Positions 51,975 through 60,330 are shown, numbered from the stretch's first letter. The stretch: 64,000 nt of DNA from Candidatus Villigracilis vicinus (GCA_016721315.1 JADKIL010000021.1:304543-368542), one strand, 5' to 3'. Translations and numbers: made by a program. The notes: generated by a model from the sequence alone, not told the origin.

Positions 51975-53249
51975 ATGATCCAACGCATTTTACGCGGGCT
52001 CGAGATCACGATCCTGCTCTTCATCCTAGCCGCAATGACCGGCTACAGCAACCCCTCACTCACGAACCCCATCGAAAAGGTGCGCGCCTACACCCGCAGC
52101 CTGGAATTCGATTACGTTGAGTGGATAGCAAATGCCGCCATCATAAAATTGCGCACCGCATCGCTCAACCTGCCATACACATTGGATAGCTCCGAGCAAA
52201 AACGGATCGTGATGGAATATTTCGCCATCACGCAAAGTATTCTCGAAAAAGAGAACGAGCTTTCCCGGCTGTATGCCGACGCATCCATTACCGATAAAGA
52301 AAAAGCCACAGAAGCGGTCCGTGAAGAACTTGAAAAATTGTACGAGCGCCAAAACAAGATCGCACCCCTGGCGGAAGCCATATTACAAGACCAGATCAGC
52401 CAGGTACTGGCAGAGATCCATCTGACTGCCGCCGGGCAGCCGATCCCGAACGTTTGGTATCACTCCACACCCCTGCCCATGGCAATGATCGTCTCACCGC
52501 GCGACCACATCGAACAGACCGCCAACATTTCCGTAGATACCGACTTGACCGTGGACGACCAGGTAAAACTGGAAGATGACATCACACAAGGCTTGAACGT
52601 CTCAACACTCATCGTGCAGATCGGCGGCATTGGCGTTTACCCCACCATGGTGATGCGCACCACAAATATGCCCTGGGTGCTCAACACCATCGCCCATGAA
52701 TGGATCCACAACTATCTTACATTACGTCCGCTCGGGCTGTTATACAGTGAAACGCCGGAATTACGCACCATGAACGAAACTGCTGCATCCATTGCAGGGG
52801 ATGAAATCGGAGCGCTGGTCATCGAAAGGTTTTACCCGGAATTAAAACCCGCCGCCTTCCCCAACTTGAATTTGATCTCGCTTTCCTTTGACCGACCCGA
52901 CCCCGCAACCTTAACCCGCCCGCCCTTTGACTTCCGCGCGCAAATGCATGAGACCCGCATCCACGCTGATGAACTGCTGGCCCAGGGGAAGATCGACGAA
53001 GCCGAAGCCTACATGGAAGCACGCCGACAGGTCTTCCTAAAGAATGGTTACCTGCTGCGCAAGATCAACCAGGCCTATTTCGCCTTTCACGGCGCCTACG
53101 CCGACTCGCCCGGCGGCGCCGCCGGTGAAGACCCGGTTGGACCCGCCGTGCGTACCTTGCGTGCGCAAAGTGACTCCCTCGCCGATTTCATCAAGACCAT
53201 GGCATGGATGTGGTCCTTCGAACAATTACAGGAAGCGATAAGCCAATAA
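51975..53249 (+). CDS. Membrane-anchored gluzincin-like metallopeptidase (HEWIH)
   Basis: A 424-aa protein of no named family. An N-terminal hydrophobic segment (about 8-25) anchors or exports it. The zinc motif HEWIH lies near residues 240-244, and NETAASIAGDE, about 22 residues later, offers the third ligand (Glu), the gluzincin pattern seen in predicted aminopeptidases. A coiled coil lies near 85-125. The final part (about 360-400) has a Gly/Pro-rich loop, GAYADSPGGAAGEDPVG. It leads an operon with a DsbA-cyclophilin fusion and a PrsW-like protease, each joined by a TAATG overlap. Peptidase activity is inferred from the motif. Confidence 0.7.
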   Translation: MIQRILRGLEITILLFILAAMTGYSNPSLTNPIEKVRAYTRSLEFDYVEWIANAAIIKLRTASLNLPYTLDSSEQKRIVMEYFAITQSILEKENELSRLYADASITDKEKATEAVREELEKLYERQNKIAPLAEAILQDQISQVLAEIHLTAAGQPIPNVWYHSTPLPMAMIVSPRDHIEQTANISVDTDLTVDDQVKLEDDITQGLNVSTLIVQIGGIGVYPTMVMRTTNMPWVLNTIAHEWIHNYLTLRPLGLLYSETPELRTMNETAASIAGDEIGALVIERFYPELKPAAFPNLNLISLSFDRPDPATLTRPPFDFRAQMHETRIHADELLAQGKIDEAEAYMEARRQVFLKNGYLLRKINQAYFAFHGAYADSPGGAAGEDPVGPAVRTLRAQSDSLADFIKTMAWMWSFEQLQEAISQ

Positions 53250-54484
53250 TGAAAAAAATCTTATACGGGCTGCTTTTACTTTGTGCCGCCATTTTTTTAA
53301 CTGCATGCGCCTCTTCGCAGGAAGCACCCCCAACACCCGCCCTGGTTTCCAACCCGGTCCTTCCGGTGACGGCAACCCCGCAATTCACCTGCAAAGTCAT
53401 TGAGGCAATACCCACGCCGCTGCCAAATGAGCAGACACTGGTGCCCCTCATCACCGAAGCGGACTACTCCATCGGTCCGACAGATGCACCCGTTACCATT
53501 CTCGAATACTGCGACTTTCAATCGCAAGGCTGTCTCGCCGTAGCGCAGACGATCGCAGAGTTGATGCGCCACTATACGGGCGGCATTCGCTTTGTCTTCC
53601 GCCCCATGCCGCTGACGGATGCCCTCGACAAATCAGACGACGCAATCCTCGCTGCATTCGCTGCAGAAGAACAAGGCAAGTTCTGGGAAATGTACGACCT
53701 GCTTTTTGTGAATAACCTTGAATGGTCAAACATGAGCCCGGGAGAGTTCAAGGCATGGCTGCTGCGCACAGCTCCCAGTGCAGGGATCGATGTGGATCAG
53801 CTTACAGCGGCGATGAATGCCGATGAAGCGCAGAACAAGCTCAAGGCGGCGCAGGAGGCGGTGGCACAGCTGCCCATTCAGACCGCGCCGCTGGTCTTCA
53901 TCAATGGTTCGCTGCAACAATATTTTCTTGACTATAAAAGTTTGAGTGAAACGGTGGGTCTCATTATGCTGGGGCAGAAACAGTTTAGCGATTGCCCGCC
54001 CTTTGATGTGGATGCCTCAAAACAATACATTGCAACCCTCGAAACCGAAAAAGGAAATATCGTCCTTCAACTTTTCCCAGACAAGGCGCCATTTGCGGTC
54101 AATTCGTTCATTTTTCTTGCGCGGCAGGGCTGGTACGACGGCGTGACCTTCCACCGTGTGATCCCCGGCTTTGTTGCCCAAGCAGGCGACCCCAGCGGCA
54201 CGGGCAGGGGCAACCCAGGCTATTTTTTCGTCAATGAGCTCAGCGATCTAACTTTCACACGCCCCGGGATGGTAGGCATGGCAAATTCCGGACCCGATAC
54301 GAACGGCAGTCAATTTTTCATCACCTATGCACCCGTCTCGCATTTAAACAAAAACTACACCATCTTTGGGCAAGTCATCAACGGACAGGATGTGGCAGAA
54401 AACCTGACTCCGCGCGACCCTTCGCAGGGTGGATATTTACCAGCAGGCGATATGATCCTGCATGTAAGCATTGAAGAGAAATAA
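53249..54484 (+). CDS. Lipoprotein fusing a DsbA-like domain to a cyclophilin-type prolyl isomerase
   Basis: A 411-aa exported lipoprotein (lipobox FLTAC). Residues about 70-245 are a DsbA/Thioredoxin_4 domain. At its active site the sequence reads EYCDFQSQGC, so the usual C-x-x-C is S-Q-G-C and the first cysteine is lost. Residues about 260-410 are a cyclophilin with VTFHRVIPGFVAQAGDP, GMVGMANSG and SQFFITYAP. It should catalyse prolyl isomerisation outside the cell; thiol redox activity is doubtful. The start at 53249 overlaps the previous stop (TAATG). Confidence 0.87.
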   Translation: MKKILYGLLLLCAAIFLTACASSQEAPPTPALVSNPVLPVTATPQFTCKVIEAIPTPLPNEQTLVPLITEADYSIGPTDAPVTILEYCDFQSQGCLAVAQTIAELMRHYTGGIRFVFRPMPLTDALDKSDDAILAAFAAEEQGKFWEMYDLLFVNNLEWSNMSPGEFKAWLLRTAPSAGIDVDQLTAAMNADEAQNKLKAAQEAVAQLPIQTAPLVFINGSLQQYFLDYKSLSETVGLIMLGQKQFSDCPPFDVDASKQYIATLETEKGNIVLQLFPDKAPFAVNSFIFLARQGWYDGVTFHRVIPGFVAQAGDPSGTGRGNPGYFFVNELSDLTFTRPGMVGMANSGPDTNGSQFFITYAPVSHLNKNYTIFGQVINGQDVAENLTPRDPSQGGYLPAGDMILHVSIEEK

Positions 54485-55731
54485 TGCAAACAAAGAAAAC
54501 TCATTGGGCGTCTCTGTTGGTGCTGATCGTTTTTGGTTTCAGCTTATTGATCCTGGGGTTGATCGTTATCTTATTTGGTTTTACCTCATTCTTTGATCTA
54601 TTCAGCGGCGGTGCTGACCCTGCAACAGGCATGATCAGCGCGTTTGCCTTTGGCTTCGTGAGCGTTCTGCTGCTGCTTTGTTCCTGGTTCGTGCTGCAAA
54701 AGACGCGCGGACTTGAACAAGCCGATCACTCGTTCAAATTTCCATTCGCGGGGTGGTTGTGGATCGTGATCCCTGTGGTGGTGTTCTTTAGCATCCTCAT
54801 TGGTGGAGCGTTCACTATGGCAGAATTGCCCTGGTTGAACTGGCTGGTCCTGCCGGCATTGACGATTATGGTCATCGTGCCGCCGATCTGGCTGCTGTTT
54901 GGCACCGCCTCCAACGGCATTGAGCTGGGTCCGCGCTGGCGTTTCTTCTCCATCCTCGGGCTTGGGATGACGATAAGCCCCATGATCATGATCGTGCTGG
55001 AAATCGTGATCCTTGTAACTGTCGTTATTCTTGGTGTCATCTATGTTGCCGTGACCCAGCCCGCACTCATCAACCAATTGGAAACGCTGGCGAATATGGC
55101 AGACCAGTCCATGAGCGAAGACGCCATGCTCGCCGCAGTCACACCGTACCTGAGCAACCCCGCCGTGATCGCAGTCGGCATTGGGTACATTGCCCTGCTG
55201 GTGCCATTGATCGAAGAACTGCTCAAACCGCTGGCGCTTTGGTTCTTTGCCCGTCAGATCGAAACACCGGCGCAGGGATTTGCGCTGGGCGTGCTGAGCG
55301 GCGCGGCATTTGCGCTCTTTGAAAGCCTGAATGCCAGCGCAGACGGAAGTACCAGTTGGGCTTTCATCGTTGGCGCCCGCACCGGCACAAGCCTGCTTCA
55401 CATGTTGACAAGCGGTCTGGTGGGCTGGGGCATCATTGCTGCGATTCAGGAAAAGCGTGCGCGGCGTTTCTTCGCTGCATACATTGGCGCCGTCCTCATT
55501 CACGGAATCTGGAATGCCTCTGCCGCTGGAATAGGACTCGCCATCCTTGGGGAGAGCATCGGCAAGCCGGAGTGGTTTTTCAATTTTGCGCCCGCCCTGC
55601 TGTGCGGATTAATGACATTGGGCATTGGGGTGGCTGCGCTATTACTCCAATTTAACCGCAGGCTGCGCAAGCCGCTAACAAGCCCGGTCGCTGCAGAGCC
55701 CCTGGAAAGCAACCCAAAAGAGATCGGCTAA
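54484..55731 (+). CDS. PrsW-like intramembrane metalloprotease (CPBP/PrsW superfamily)
   Basis: A 415-aa membrane protein with about nine helices. The catalytic-type motifs are IEELLKP (near residue 240), AAFALFES (near 278), a histidine in SLLHMLTSGLVGW and HGIWN. PrsW cleaves an anti-sigma factor in Bacillus, but the substrate here is unknown. The start overlaps the stop of the DsbA-cyclophilin gene by 1 base (TAATG). Together the three genes look like an envelope protein quality or stress module. Confidence 0.85.
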   Translation: MQTKKTHWASLLVLIVFGFSLLILGLIVILFGFTSFFDLFSGGADPATGMISAFAFGFVSVLLLLCSWFVLQKTRGLEQADHSFKFPFAGWLWIVIPVVVFFSILIGGAFTMAELPWLNWLVLPALTIMVIVPPIWLLFGTASNGIELGPRWRFFSILGLGMTISPMIMIVLEIVILVTVVILGVIYVAVTQPALINQLETLANMADQSMSEDAMLAAVTPYLSNPAVIAVGIGYIALLVPLIEELLKPLALWFFARQIETPAQGFALGVLSGAAFALFESLNASADGSTSWAFIVGARTGTSLLHMLTSGLVGWGIIAAIQEKRARRFFAAYIGAVLIHGIWNASAAGIGLAILGESIGKPEWFFNFAPALLCGLMTLGIGVAALLLQFNRRLRKPLTSPVAAEPLESNPKEIG

Positions 55732-55762
55732 TTTTATGTTGCGGGCTTTGCTTCCGTAAATA

Positions 55763-55781
55763 AAAAGAACTTCGGTCTTTT
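55763..55781 (+). terminator. UUCG-loop hairpin after the PrsW-like gene
   Basis: AAAAGAAC and GTCTTTT pair around a TTCG tetraloop with one bulged A. The T run is short. It ends the three-gene operon. Confidence 0.5.
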
Positions 55782-55795
55782 CAATGAAGTAAAGG

Positions 55796-55801
55796 TAAAA
55801 T
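55796..55801 (+). promoter_or_regulatory. -10-like box giving a predicted leaderless transcript for trmI
   Basis: TAAAAT at 55796-55801 ends 7 bases before ATG 55809, with no ribosome-binding site between. This is the same arrangement as at 51962. Confidence 0.42.
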
Positions 55802-55808
55802 CTCCGGC

Positions 55809-56648
55809 ATGAATTATTCACTCAACGCACGCGAGGGCGACCTTGCCCAATTGGTCGGGCTCACGCACAAGCATTTCATTTTCATCCTGCAGCCCGGCGG
55901 TGATTTCCAGAGTCATCGCGGGGTCATCAAGCATGATGACCTGATCGGCAAACCCTGGGGCTCGCAAGTCTTCAGCCATACCGGCGCACCGTTCTTCCTG
56001 CTTCAACCTTCGATGGCGGATATTTTGAACGAACTGCCGCGCACCACGCAAATCCTTTACCCCAAAGACATCGGCTATATCCTGATCCAGATGGGCATCT
56101 CAGAGGGGCAAACCGTCCTGGAAGCCGGGACAGGCTCCGGGTCCATGACGATCGCAATGGCGTCCGCCCTCGGACCTCAGGGTCGCGTCGTCTCATACGA
56201 ACAAAAACCGGATACGCAAAACCTGGCGCGTAAAAACCTCGAACGGATCGGTCTCGCTTCACGCGTAGACTTCAAACTGCGCGACATCCAGGAAGGCTTC
56301 GATGAAACGGACGCTGATGCCTTCTTCCTCGACGTGCAAAACCCGTATGACTACATCCAACAGGTGCGCGCCGCCATCAAACCCGGCGGTTTCTTTGGCA
56401 CACTCGTGCCAACCTATAACCAGGTCGAGAAGATCCTGTATGCTTTAAAGAAATACGACTTCGCCTTCGTGGAAGTCTGTGAGTTGATGCTGCGCTATTA
56501 CAAGACCAATCCCGCACGCCTGCGCCCGACAGACCGCATGATCGCACACACCGGCTACCTTGTCTTTGCCCGCAAGATCGAACCCAGCGATGACCCGCGC
56601 GGCGCGGCGCTGGCAAAAGAAATTATCGGCATTGAGGAGGAGCGCTAA
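55809..56648 (+). CDS. trmI: tRNA (adenine-58-N1)-methyltransferase, TrmI family
   Basis: A 279-aa SAM enzyme that methylates A58 in the T loop of tRNA. An N-terminal small beta domain carries HKHFIFILQPG and SHRGVIKHDDLIG. The catalytic part has PKDIGYILIQMGI, motif I VLEAGTGSGSMT and the block FFLDVQNPYDY, all typical of TrmI. It starts a small operon with the TPR/zinc-ribbon gene, which begins 1 base after its stop. Confidence 0.92.
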   Translation: MNYSLNAREGDLAQLVGLTHKHFIFILQPGGDFQSHRGVIKHDDLIGKPWGSQVFSHTGAPFFLLQPSMADILNELPRTTQILYPKDIGYILIQMGISEGQTVLEAGTGSGSMTIAMASALGPQGRVVSYEQKPDTQNLARKNLERIGLASRVDFKLRDIQEGFDETDADAFFLDVQNPYDYIQQVRAAIKPGGFFGTLVPTYNQVEKILYALKKYDFAFVEVCELMLRYYKTNPARLRPTDRMIAHTGYLVFARKIEPSDDPRGAALAKEIIGIEEER

Positions 56649-56649
56649 T

Positions 56650-57192
56650 ATGTTTCGACGCGCAAGAAGATTCTTAAGAGGCACCCCGCCCCCACCCGTG
56701 CCGCCCGCCCTGCAACGCGCCCGCCGCCTGATGGATGCCGGGGAGTACGCCGAAGCCGCGCTGACATTCCATGACCTGGCACAAAAAGCGGAAGAGCGTT
56801 TCCCTGAGCGGGCGCCCTTCCTTTATTTTGAAGCCGGTCACGCCGCCATTTTATGCGGTGACCACAAAAAAGCAGTCGCGCACTTTCGCAGCGGCTTGAC
56901 CCTGCTTGCCAGCCAGCAACGCTTTCACCGGGTGCAAAAAGCCGGAGCGCGCATCACAGCAGAATTGCGGGAGCGCGGACTGCAAGCCGAAGCGGATGAG
57001 ATCGAAACGCTCATCAAAAACAACCTGCCCACTCAGCTGACAGCAGAATCTTCTTCACCCCAAAAACGCGCCATCCTGCCCACGCATTGTCCATCTTGCG
57101 GTGCGGCGGTCCGCCCGGATGAAGTGGAGTGGCTGGACGAGGTAACCGCCGAATGCGATTACTGTGGAAGCCCCGTTCGCGCTGAAGCCTAG
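56650..57192 (+). CDS. TPR-repeat protein with C-terminal zinc ribbon
   Basis: A 180-aa protein. The basic, proline-rich N-terminus is followed by two or three tetratricopeptide-like helices (about 20-120; AGEYAEAALTFHDLA) and a zinc ribbon with two CxxC pairs (CPSCGA and CDYCGS). It looks like an adaptor for protein contacts; the function is unknown. GGAGG precedes the start at 56650, and the Nudix gene begins 1 base after its stop. Confidence 0.72.
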   Translation: MFRRARRFLRGTPPPPVPPALQRARRLMDAGEYAEAALTFHDLAQKAEERFPERAPFLYFEAGHAAILCGDHKKAVAHFRSGLTLLASQQRFHRVQKAGARITAELRERGLQAEADEIETLIKNNLPTQLTAESSSPQKRAILPTHCPSCGAAVRPDEVEWLDEVTAECDYCGSPVRAEA

Positions 57193-57193
57193 C

Positions 57194-57793
57194 ATGACCG
57201 AGATCACCGAAGCATTCATTCGAAATAAATTAGCCGAGCTGGATCGTTCTCACGCGGAATCAGACGGTTATGCAGAGATCCCCATCCACCCGGATGAGCA
57301 TTTGAAATGTGCGGCAGTCCTGGTGCCGCTGGTGTTCTTCCAGAACGAATGGCATATCCTGTACACGCGGCGCACCGACCGGGTCGAATCACACAAGGGG
57401 CAAGTCTCTTTTCCGGGCGGCGCCTGTGACGAGGGCGAAACCACACCGGAAGAAACCGCCCTGCGCGAAGCCGATGAAGAGATCGGCATTCGACCAACCG
57501 ATGTAAACATCCTTGGAACCCTGAGCCGCATGGTGACCATCAGCAAATTCAAAGTAACGCCCGTGGTGGGCATCATCCAATTCCCGTATGCGTTCAAAAC
57601 CTCCGGCGCGGAGGTGGCGCGGGTCTTTACCATGCCGCTGTTGTGGCTCGCCAACCGCAATAACTACTGGGAATTTTCCCTGCCCGGCTCAGAGCGCAGC
57701 GTGATCTTTTATCATCCGTATGATGGCGAACTATTATGGGGCGCAACCGCAAGGATGACGGTTAATTTCCTGAAGATCCTTGGACTGTTATAA
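57194..57793 (+). CDS. Nudix hydrolase (CoA pyrophosphatase, NudL-like)
   Basis: A 199-aa pyrophosphohydrolase. The Nudix box is complete: it starts FPGGACDEGETTPEETA and ends LREADEEIGI, with all metal-binding glutamates. VPLVFFQNEWHILYTRR before it and the RVFTMPLLWL part after it match the CoA pyrophosphatase group, which trims CoA or its derivatives. The start at 57194 is preferred to an in-frame upstream start inside the zinc-ribbon gene. A bidirectional terminator follows. Confidence 0.88.
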   Translation: MTEITEAFIRNKLAELDRSHAESDGYAEIPIHPDEHLKCAAVLVPLVFFQNEWHILYTRRTDRVESHKGQVSFPGGACDEGETTPEETALREADEEIGIRPTDVNILGTLSRMVTISKFKVTPVVGIIQFPYAFKTSGAEVARVFTMPLLWLANRNNYWEFSLPGSERSVIFYHPYDGELLWGATARMTVNFLKILGLL

Positions 57794-57800
57794 ATATAAA

Positions 57801-57830
57801 AAAATCCGCCATCTTGCGATGGCGGATTTT
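57801..57830. terminator. Bidirectional terminator between Nudix and bL25 genes
   Basis: AAAATCCGCCATC (57801-57813) and GATGGCGGATTTT (57818-57830) form a 13-bp stem with loop TTGC and T-tracts on both strands. Confidence 0.92.
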
Positions 57831-57853
57831 TTTTATTGACTGCGTAGAAGAGA

Positions 57854-58501
57854 TTACTCTTCGTCTTTCTTGCCGCGTTCCACACTGAGTTCGGGGGAGG
57901 CAGCTTCGGCGGCACCTTCGGCACCAGCCGCACCACCGGGAGTTTCTTCCTTGGTGATGGTAACGACCGCAATGGTCTCTTCGGGGTCAGCCAGAATGCG
58001 GACCTTGTCGGAGACAGCCAGGTCGCGCACGCGGATGATATCGCCGATCTGCTTGAGCATGGCAATATCCACGTTGATGCGCTCGGGAAGATCACCCGGC
58101 AAACATTCCACTTCGAGGCGTTCCAGGTTGTGAACGAGGATACCGTTGTAATCCTTCACCGCAGCGGAAACACCGACGAATGCAAGACCCACGCTGGTGC
58201 GGAGCTTTTCATTCATATCCACGGCGAGGAAATCGACATGGGTCAAAACACCCTTGATGTAATCGCGCTGGCGTTCGCGCACGAGGGCGGGATATTCCGT
58301 GCCATCCACATCAAGTGTCACCAGGCTGGAGGCGGAGACTTTTGCCAACGCCAACCCTGCACTGTGAGAGTCCAAGGCGATCGAGATCGGCTCAAGATGA
58401 CGCCCGTAGATCACGCCCGGAAGTTTGCCTTCGCGGCGCATGGCTTTCACTTGCTTTCCGATCACATCACGTTTGGTTGCCTTCAAAACTATTTTTTCCA
58501 T
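57854..58501 (-). CDS. rplY: Ribosomal protein bL25, long CTC form
   Basis: A 215-aa ribosomal protein that binds 5S rRNA. The N-terminal L25 domain opens with ATKRDVIGKQVKAMRREGKLP and VIYGRHLEP. The C-terminal TL5/CTC beta domain contains LERLEVECLPGDLPE. The acidic Ala/Gly/Glu-rich tail of about 35 residues is common in the long form. AAGGAG lies about 9 bases before the start. Confidence 0.95.
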   Translation of the reverse strand: MEKIVLKATKRDVIGKQVKAMRREGKLPGVIYGRHLEPISIALDSHSAGLALAKVSASSLVTLDVDGTEYPALVRERQRDYIKGVLTHVDFLAVDMNEKLRTSVGLAFVGVSAAVKDYNGILVHNLERLEVECLPGDLPERINVDIAMLKQIGDIIRVRDLAVSDKVRILADPEETIAVVTITKEETPGGAAGAEGAAEAASPELSVERGKKDEE

Positions 58502-58606
58502 CGTACCTAACTCCTTGGGCGCCTCTCACGCGGCAACTCCGCCGCATTACCTTCGCCCGATCATAGAATTTCTGTAAAGCGGGTCTTGCCCGCCGAACAT
58601 CCAAAA

Positions 58607-59125
58607 TTATTTTTTGCCGAATACCATGCGCCCCAGCAGGAGCATGATGCCTGCAAACAAGCCGCCGACCAGCCCGGCAATGACCGCTCCGCGGGTATCG
58701 ATCACTGTGGTTACATTGCCTGTCACGTTACGGGAAAGCAGGACGACCGACTCGATCTTCTCACCGCGGACTTCACGCGCCGCGACAACACCCGTGTAGG
58801 CATTGCCAAACTCGACGCTTCCCGCCACGACCACACCGGCGCCGCCGTTAAGAGAGAGGGCACCCGCTCGAGCCGCCGCCACCGCCCCATGCTGGACGGT
58901 AACTTCATCTGCATGAACAACAGCCGCCGCGGATTCGTGCAGTTTCACGTTCACGGCATGCACCTGCGCCGCCGCGCTCATGTTCAACTCCACATCTTCG
59001 GAGTGGACCACGCTCGCAGAACTTTGATGCATACGCACCATTTCAGCGTTGACCGTTTCCACGTCCACTTGGGCGAGGTTGGTCACTTGTGAGATCGGGG
59101 CTGTGGGTTCGTTTGGTTCGATCAT
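58607..59125 (-). CDS. Repetitive, solenoid-like protein with C-terminal membrane helix
   Basis: A 172-aa protein I do not recognise. After a polar N-terminus it has five or six repeats of about 18-20 residues with the pattern V-H-(A/S)-x-x-V-x-(L/V), such as SAAAQVHAVNVKLHES and SAAAVVHADEVTVQHG, which suggests a small beta-solenoid like bactofilins. A helix near the C-terminus (AVIAGLVGGLFAGIMLLLG) anchors it, so the repeats probably face the cytosol. ATG 59125 is chosen although no ribosome-binding site is seen and a hairpin sits 20 bases upstream. Confidence 0.6.
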   Translation of the reverse strand: MIEPNEPTAPISQVTNLAQVDVETVNAEMVRMHQSSASVVHSEDVELNMSAAAQVHAVNVKLHESAAAVVHADEVTVQHGAVAAARAGALSLNGGAGVVVAGSVEFGNAYTGVVAAREVRGEKIESVVLLSRNVTGNVTTVIDTRGAVIAGLVGGLFAGIMLLLGRMVFGKK

Positions 59126-59144
59126 GTTTTTTTTGGCAGAAAAT

Positions 59145-59164
59145 GCGCCTCCGCGAGGAGGCGC
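59145..59164 (-). terminator. GC-rich hairpin between the PaiB-like and solenoid-like genes
   Basis: GCGCCTCC and GGAGGCGC pair around a 4-nt loop, followed on the minus strand by ATTTTC. It could end the PaiB-like transcript 110 bases after its stop or act as an attenuator for the next gene. Confidence 0.5.
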
Positions 59165-59273
59165 TTCATTGATAACGGCTTGGATTTTATCCGTTTGAGG
59201 GGGGTTCGTCAAGGAAGAGCCGCGCTTCGGCACTCGCACAGCGACAATTGACCCATAGATCAGCGAAAAACAG

Positions 59274-59882
59274 CTATTTTCGTCTGGCTTTCATCTCTTT
59301 GGCAATCTCTGCCGAGGCAGAGTCGCCGCGTTCTTGCAGGTGGCTGATAATGCTTGCGTAGGATTCATCGTCGCGGTTTTGGCTCAGTTTGGAGGCGGCT
59401 TCGAGGCGGGTGACATCGAGGGCAAAGCCTGCCACACCGCGGGTCTCTTTTTCCACGAAGTCGGCGGGCAGGGCTTCCAGGCTGTAGCCGGTGCCGGTCT
59501 CGTGCATGGCGACCAAACCGCTGAGGAGCGAGGCGAGCGCATCGCCCTCTAACATGCGTACCCTGCCATAGACATGCACGTTTATGTAGTTCCAGGTGGG
59601 CACGTTGACATGGTTATACCAACGCGGCGAGATGTAGGTATGCGCGCCCTGAAAGATGAGCAGGACCTCCTGCCCGCCAAAGGTCTTCCATTGCGGGTTG
59701 GCGCGTGACATGTGCGCCAGCATGGTCAGCGAGCCATCGGCATGTTCAACGACTTCCACTGGCAGGTGTGTGGCGATCAGTTTTTCGCCATCGTGCGAAA
59801 CAAGCGCGGGGAAGTTATTTGCCCTGAGAAAGGCAAGGATCTTTTCACGGTCTTCTTCACGATAAAGTTTTGGGATGTGCAT
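59274..59882 (-). CDS. PaiB-like FMN-binding protein (negative transcriptional regulator family)
   Basis: A 202-aa split-barrel protein of the PaiB family, known from Bacillus as a repressor-like FMN-binding protein linked to protease and sporulation genes. Typical blocks are MHIPKLYREEDREKI, a central HMSRANPQWK, HTYISPRWY and VPTWNYINVHVYG. AGAGG lies ahead of the start. No paiA acetyltransferase gene is adjacent, so the role here is uncertain. Confidence 0.88.
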   Translation of the reverse strand: MHIPKLYREEDREKILAFLRANNFPALVSHDGEKLIATHLPVEVVEHADGSLTMLAHMSRANPQWKTFGGQEVLLIFQGAHTYISPRWYNHVNVPTWNYINVHVYGRVRMLEGDALASLLSGLVAMHETGTGYSLEALPADFVEKETRGVAGFALDVTRLEAASKLSQNRDDESYASIISHLQERGDSASAEIAKEMKARRK

Positions 59883-59896
59883 GCGCGAACCTCTTT

Positions 59897-59988
59897 TATT
59901 AGACTTCTTGTAAAAGTCTGTTTTTCATCCTGCTCAAGGCGGCGCCGCCCCGGGGACCGGGCGAGAGCACGATGCAAGAGGGTTATTC
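59897..59988. repeat. Dispersed repeat, copy 1
   Basis: The first 48 bases match 60331-60378 with one mismatch. The element starts with an AGACTT/AAGTCT hairpin followed by GTTTTTC, so it may also stop transcripts, and contains a GC-rich palindrome GGCGGCGCCGCC. A third partial match (ATTAGACCTCTTGTA) is at 59998-60012. Confidence 0.75.
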
Positions 59989-60025
59989 CTTTAATGGATT
60001 AGACCTCTTGTATACGTAATTTGGA

Positions 60026-60205
60026 TTCCTGAGATTTTACTTCAGGAAACGCTGTCGAAAGTAGAACTTTCGGAGTCCGTTTATATTATTTCCACTTCAG
60101 GTAATGCTGCCGAAAGTAGAACTTTCGGAGTCCGTTTATATTATTTCCACTTCAGGTAATGCTGCCGAAAGTAGAACTTTCGGAGTCCGTTTATATTTTT
60201 AACTC
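60026..60205. repeat. Tandem array of three 55-bp units, each with a hairpin
   Basis: Units start at 60041, 60096 and 60151 and are nearly identical; the first differs at a few bases and the third diverges after 60196. Each contains CGAAAGT-AGA-ACTTTCG, a perfect 7-bp stem with a 3-base loop. The array is preceded by another hairpin, TTCCTGA (60026-60032) with TCAGGAA (60042-60048). There is no open frame across it. Confidence 0.9.
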
Positions 60206-60218
60206 AAGTTGCCACCTT
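60199..60218. repeat. Repeat end shared with the element at 18971-19130
   Basis: These 20 bases match the reverse complement of 19111-19130 at 19 of 20 positions. They directly follow the third tandem unit, so they may mark the boundary of a decayed copy of the same repeat family. Confidence 0.55.
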
Positions 60219-60250
60219 ACATATTTTGGCGTGATGGGTCAAGCTTTTTT

Positions 60251-60307
60251 AACGCAAAGACGCTAAGATTTAAGTGCTTTTTCTTTGCGCCCCTGCGCCT
60301 TTGCGTT
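60251..60307. repeat. Palindromic element with AACGCAAAG ends
   Basis: AACGCAAAGACGC at 60251-60263 is inverted as GCGCCTTTGCGTT at 60295-60307 with one mismatch, around an AT-rich centre. It resembles the short palindromic repeats common between bacterial genes. Confidence 0.6.
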
Positions 60308-60330
60308 AATTTTTTTTCACCTTAGGGATC

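Noticed and set aside
54598..55503. 301-residue open frame antisense to the PrsW-like gene
   Set aside because: Rich in His, Asp and Gln from reversed hydrophobic codons; a clear shadow of the membrane protein on the plus strand.
60041..60205. CRISPR array
   Set aside because: The 55-bp units are directly tandem with no unique spacers between them, and no cas genes are present.
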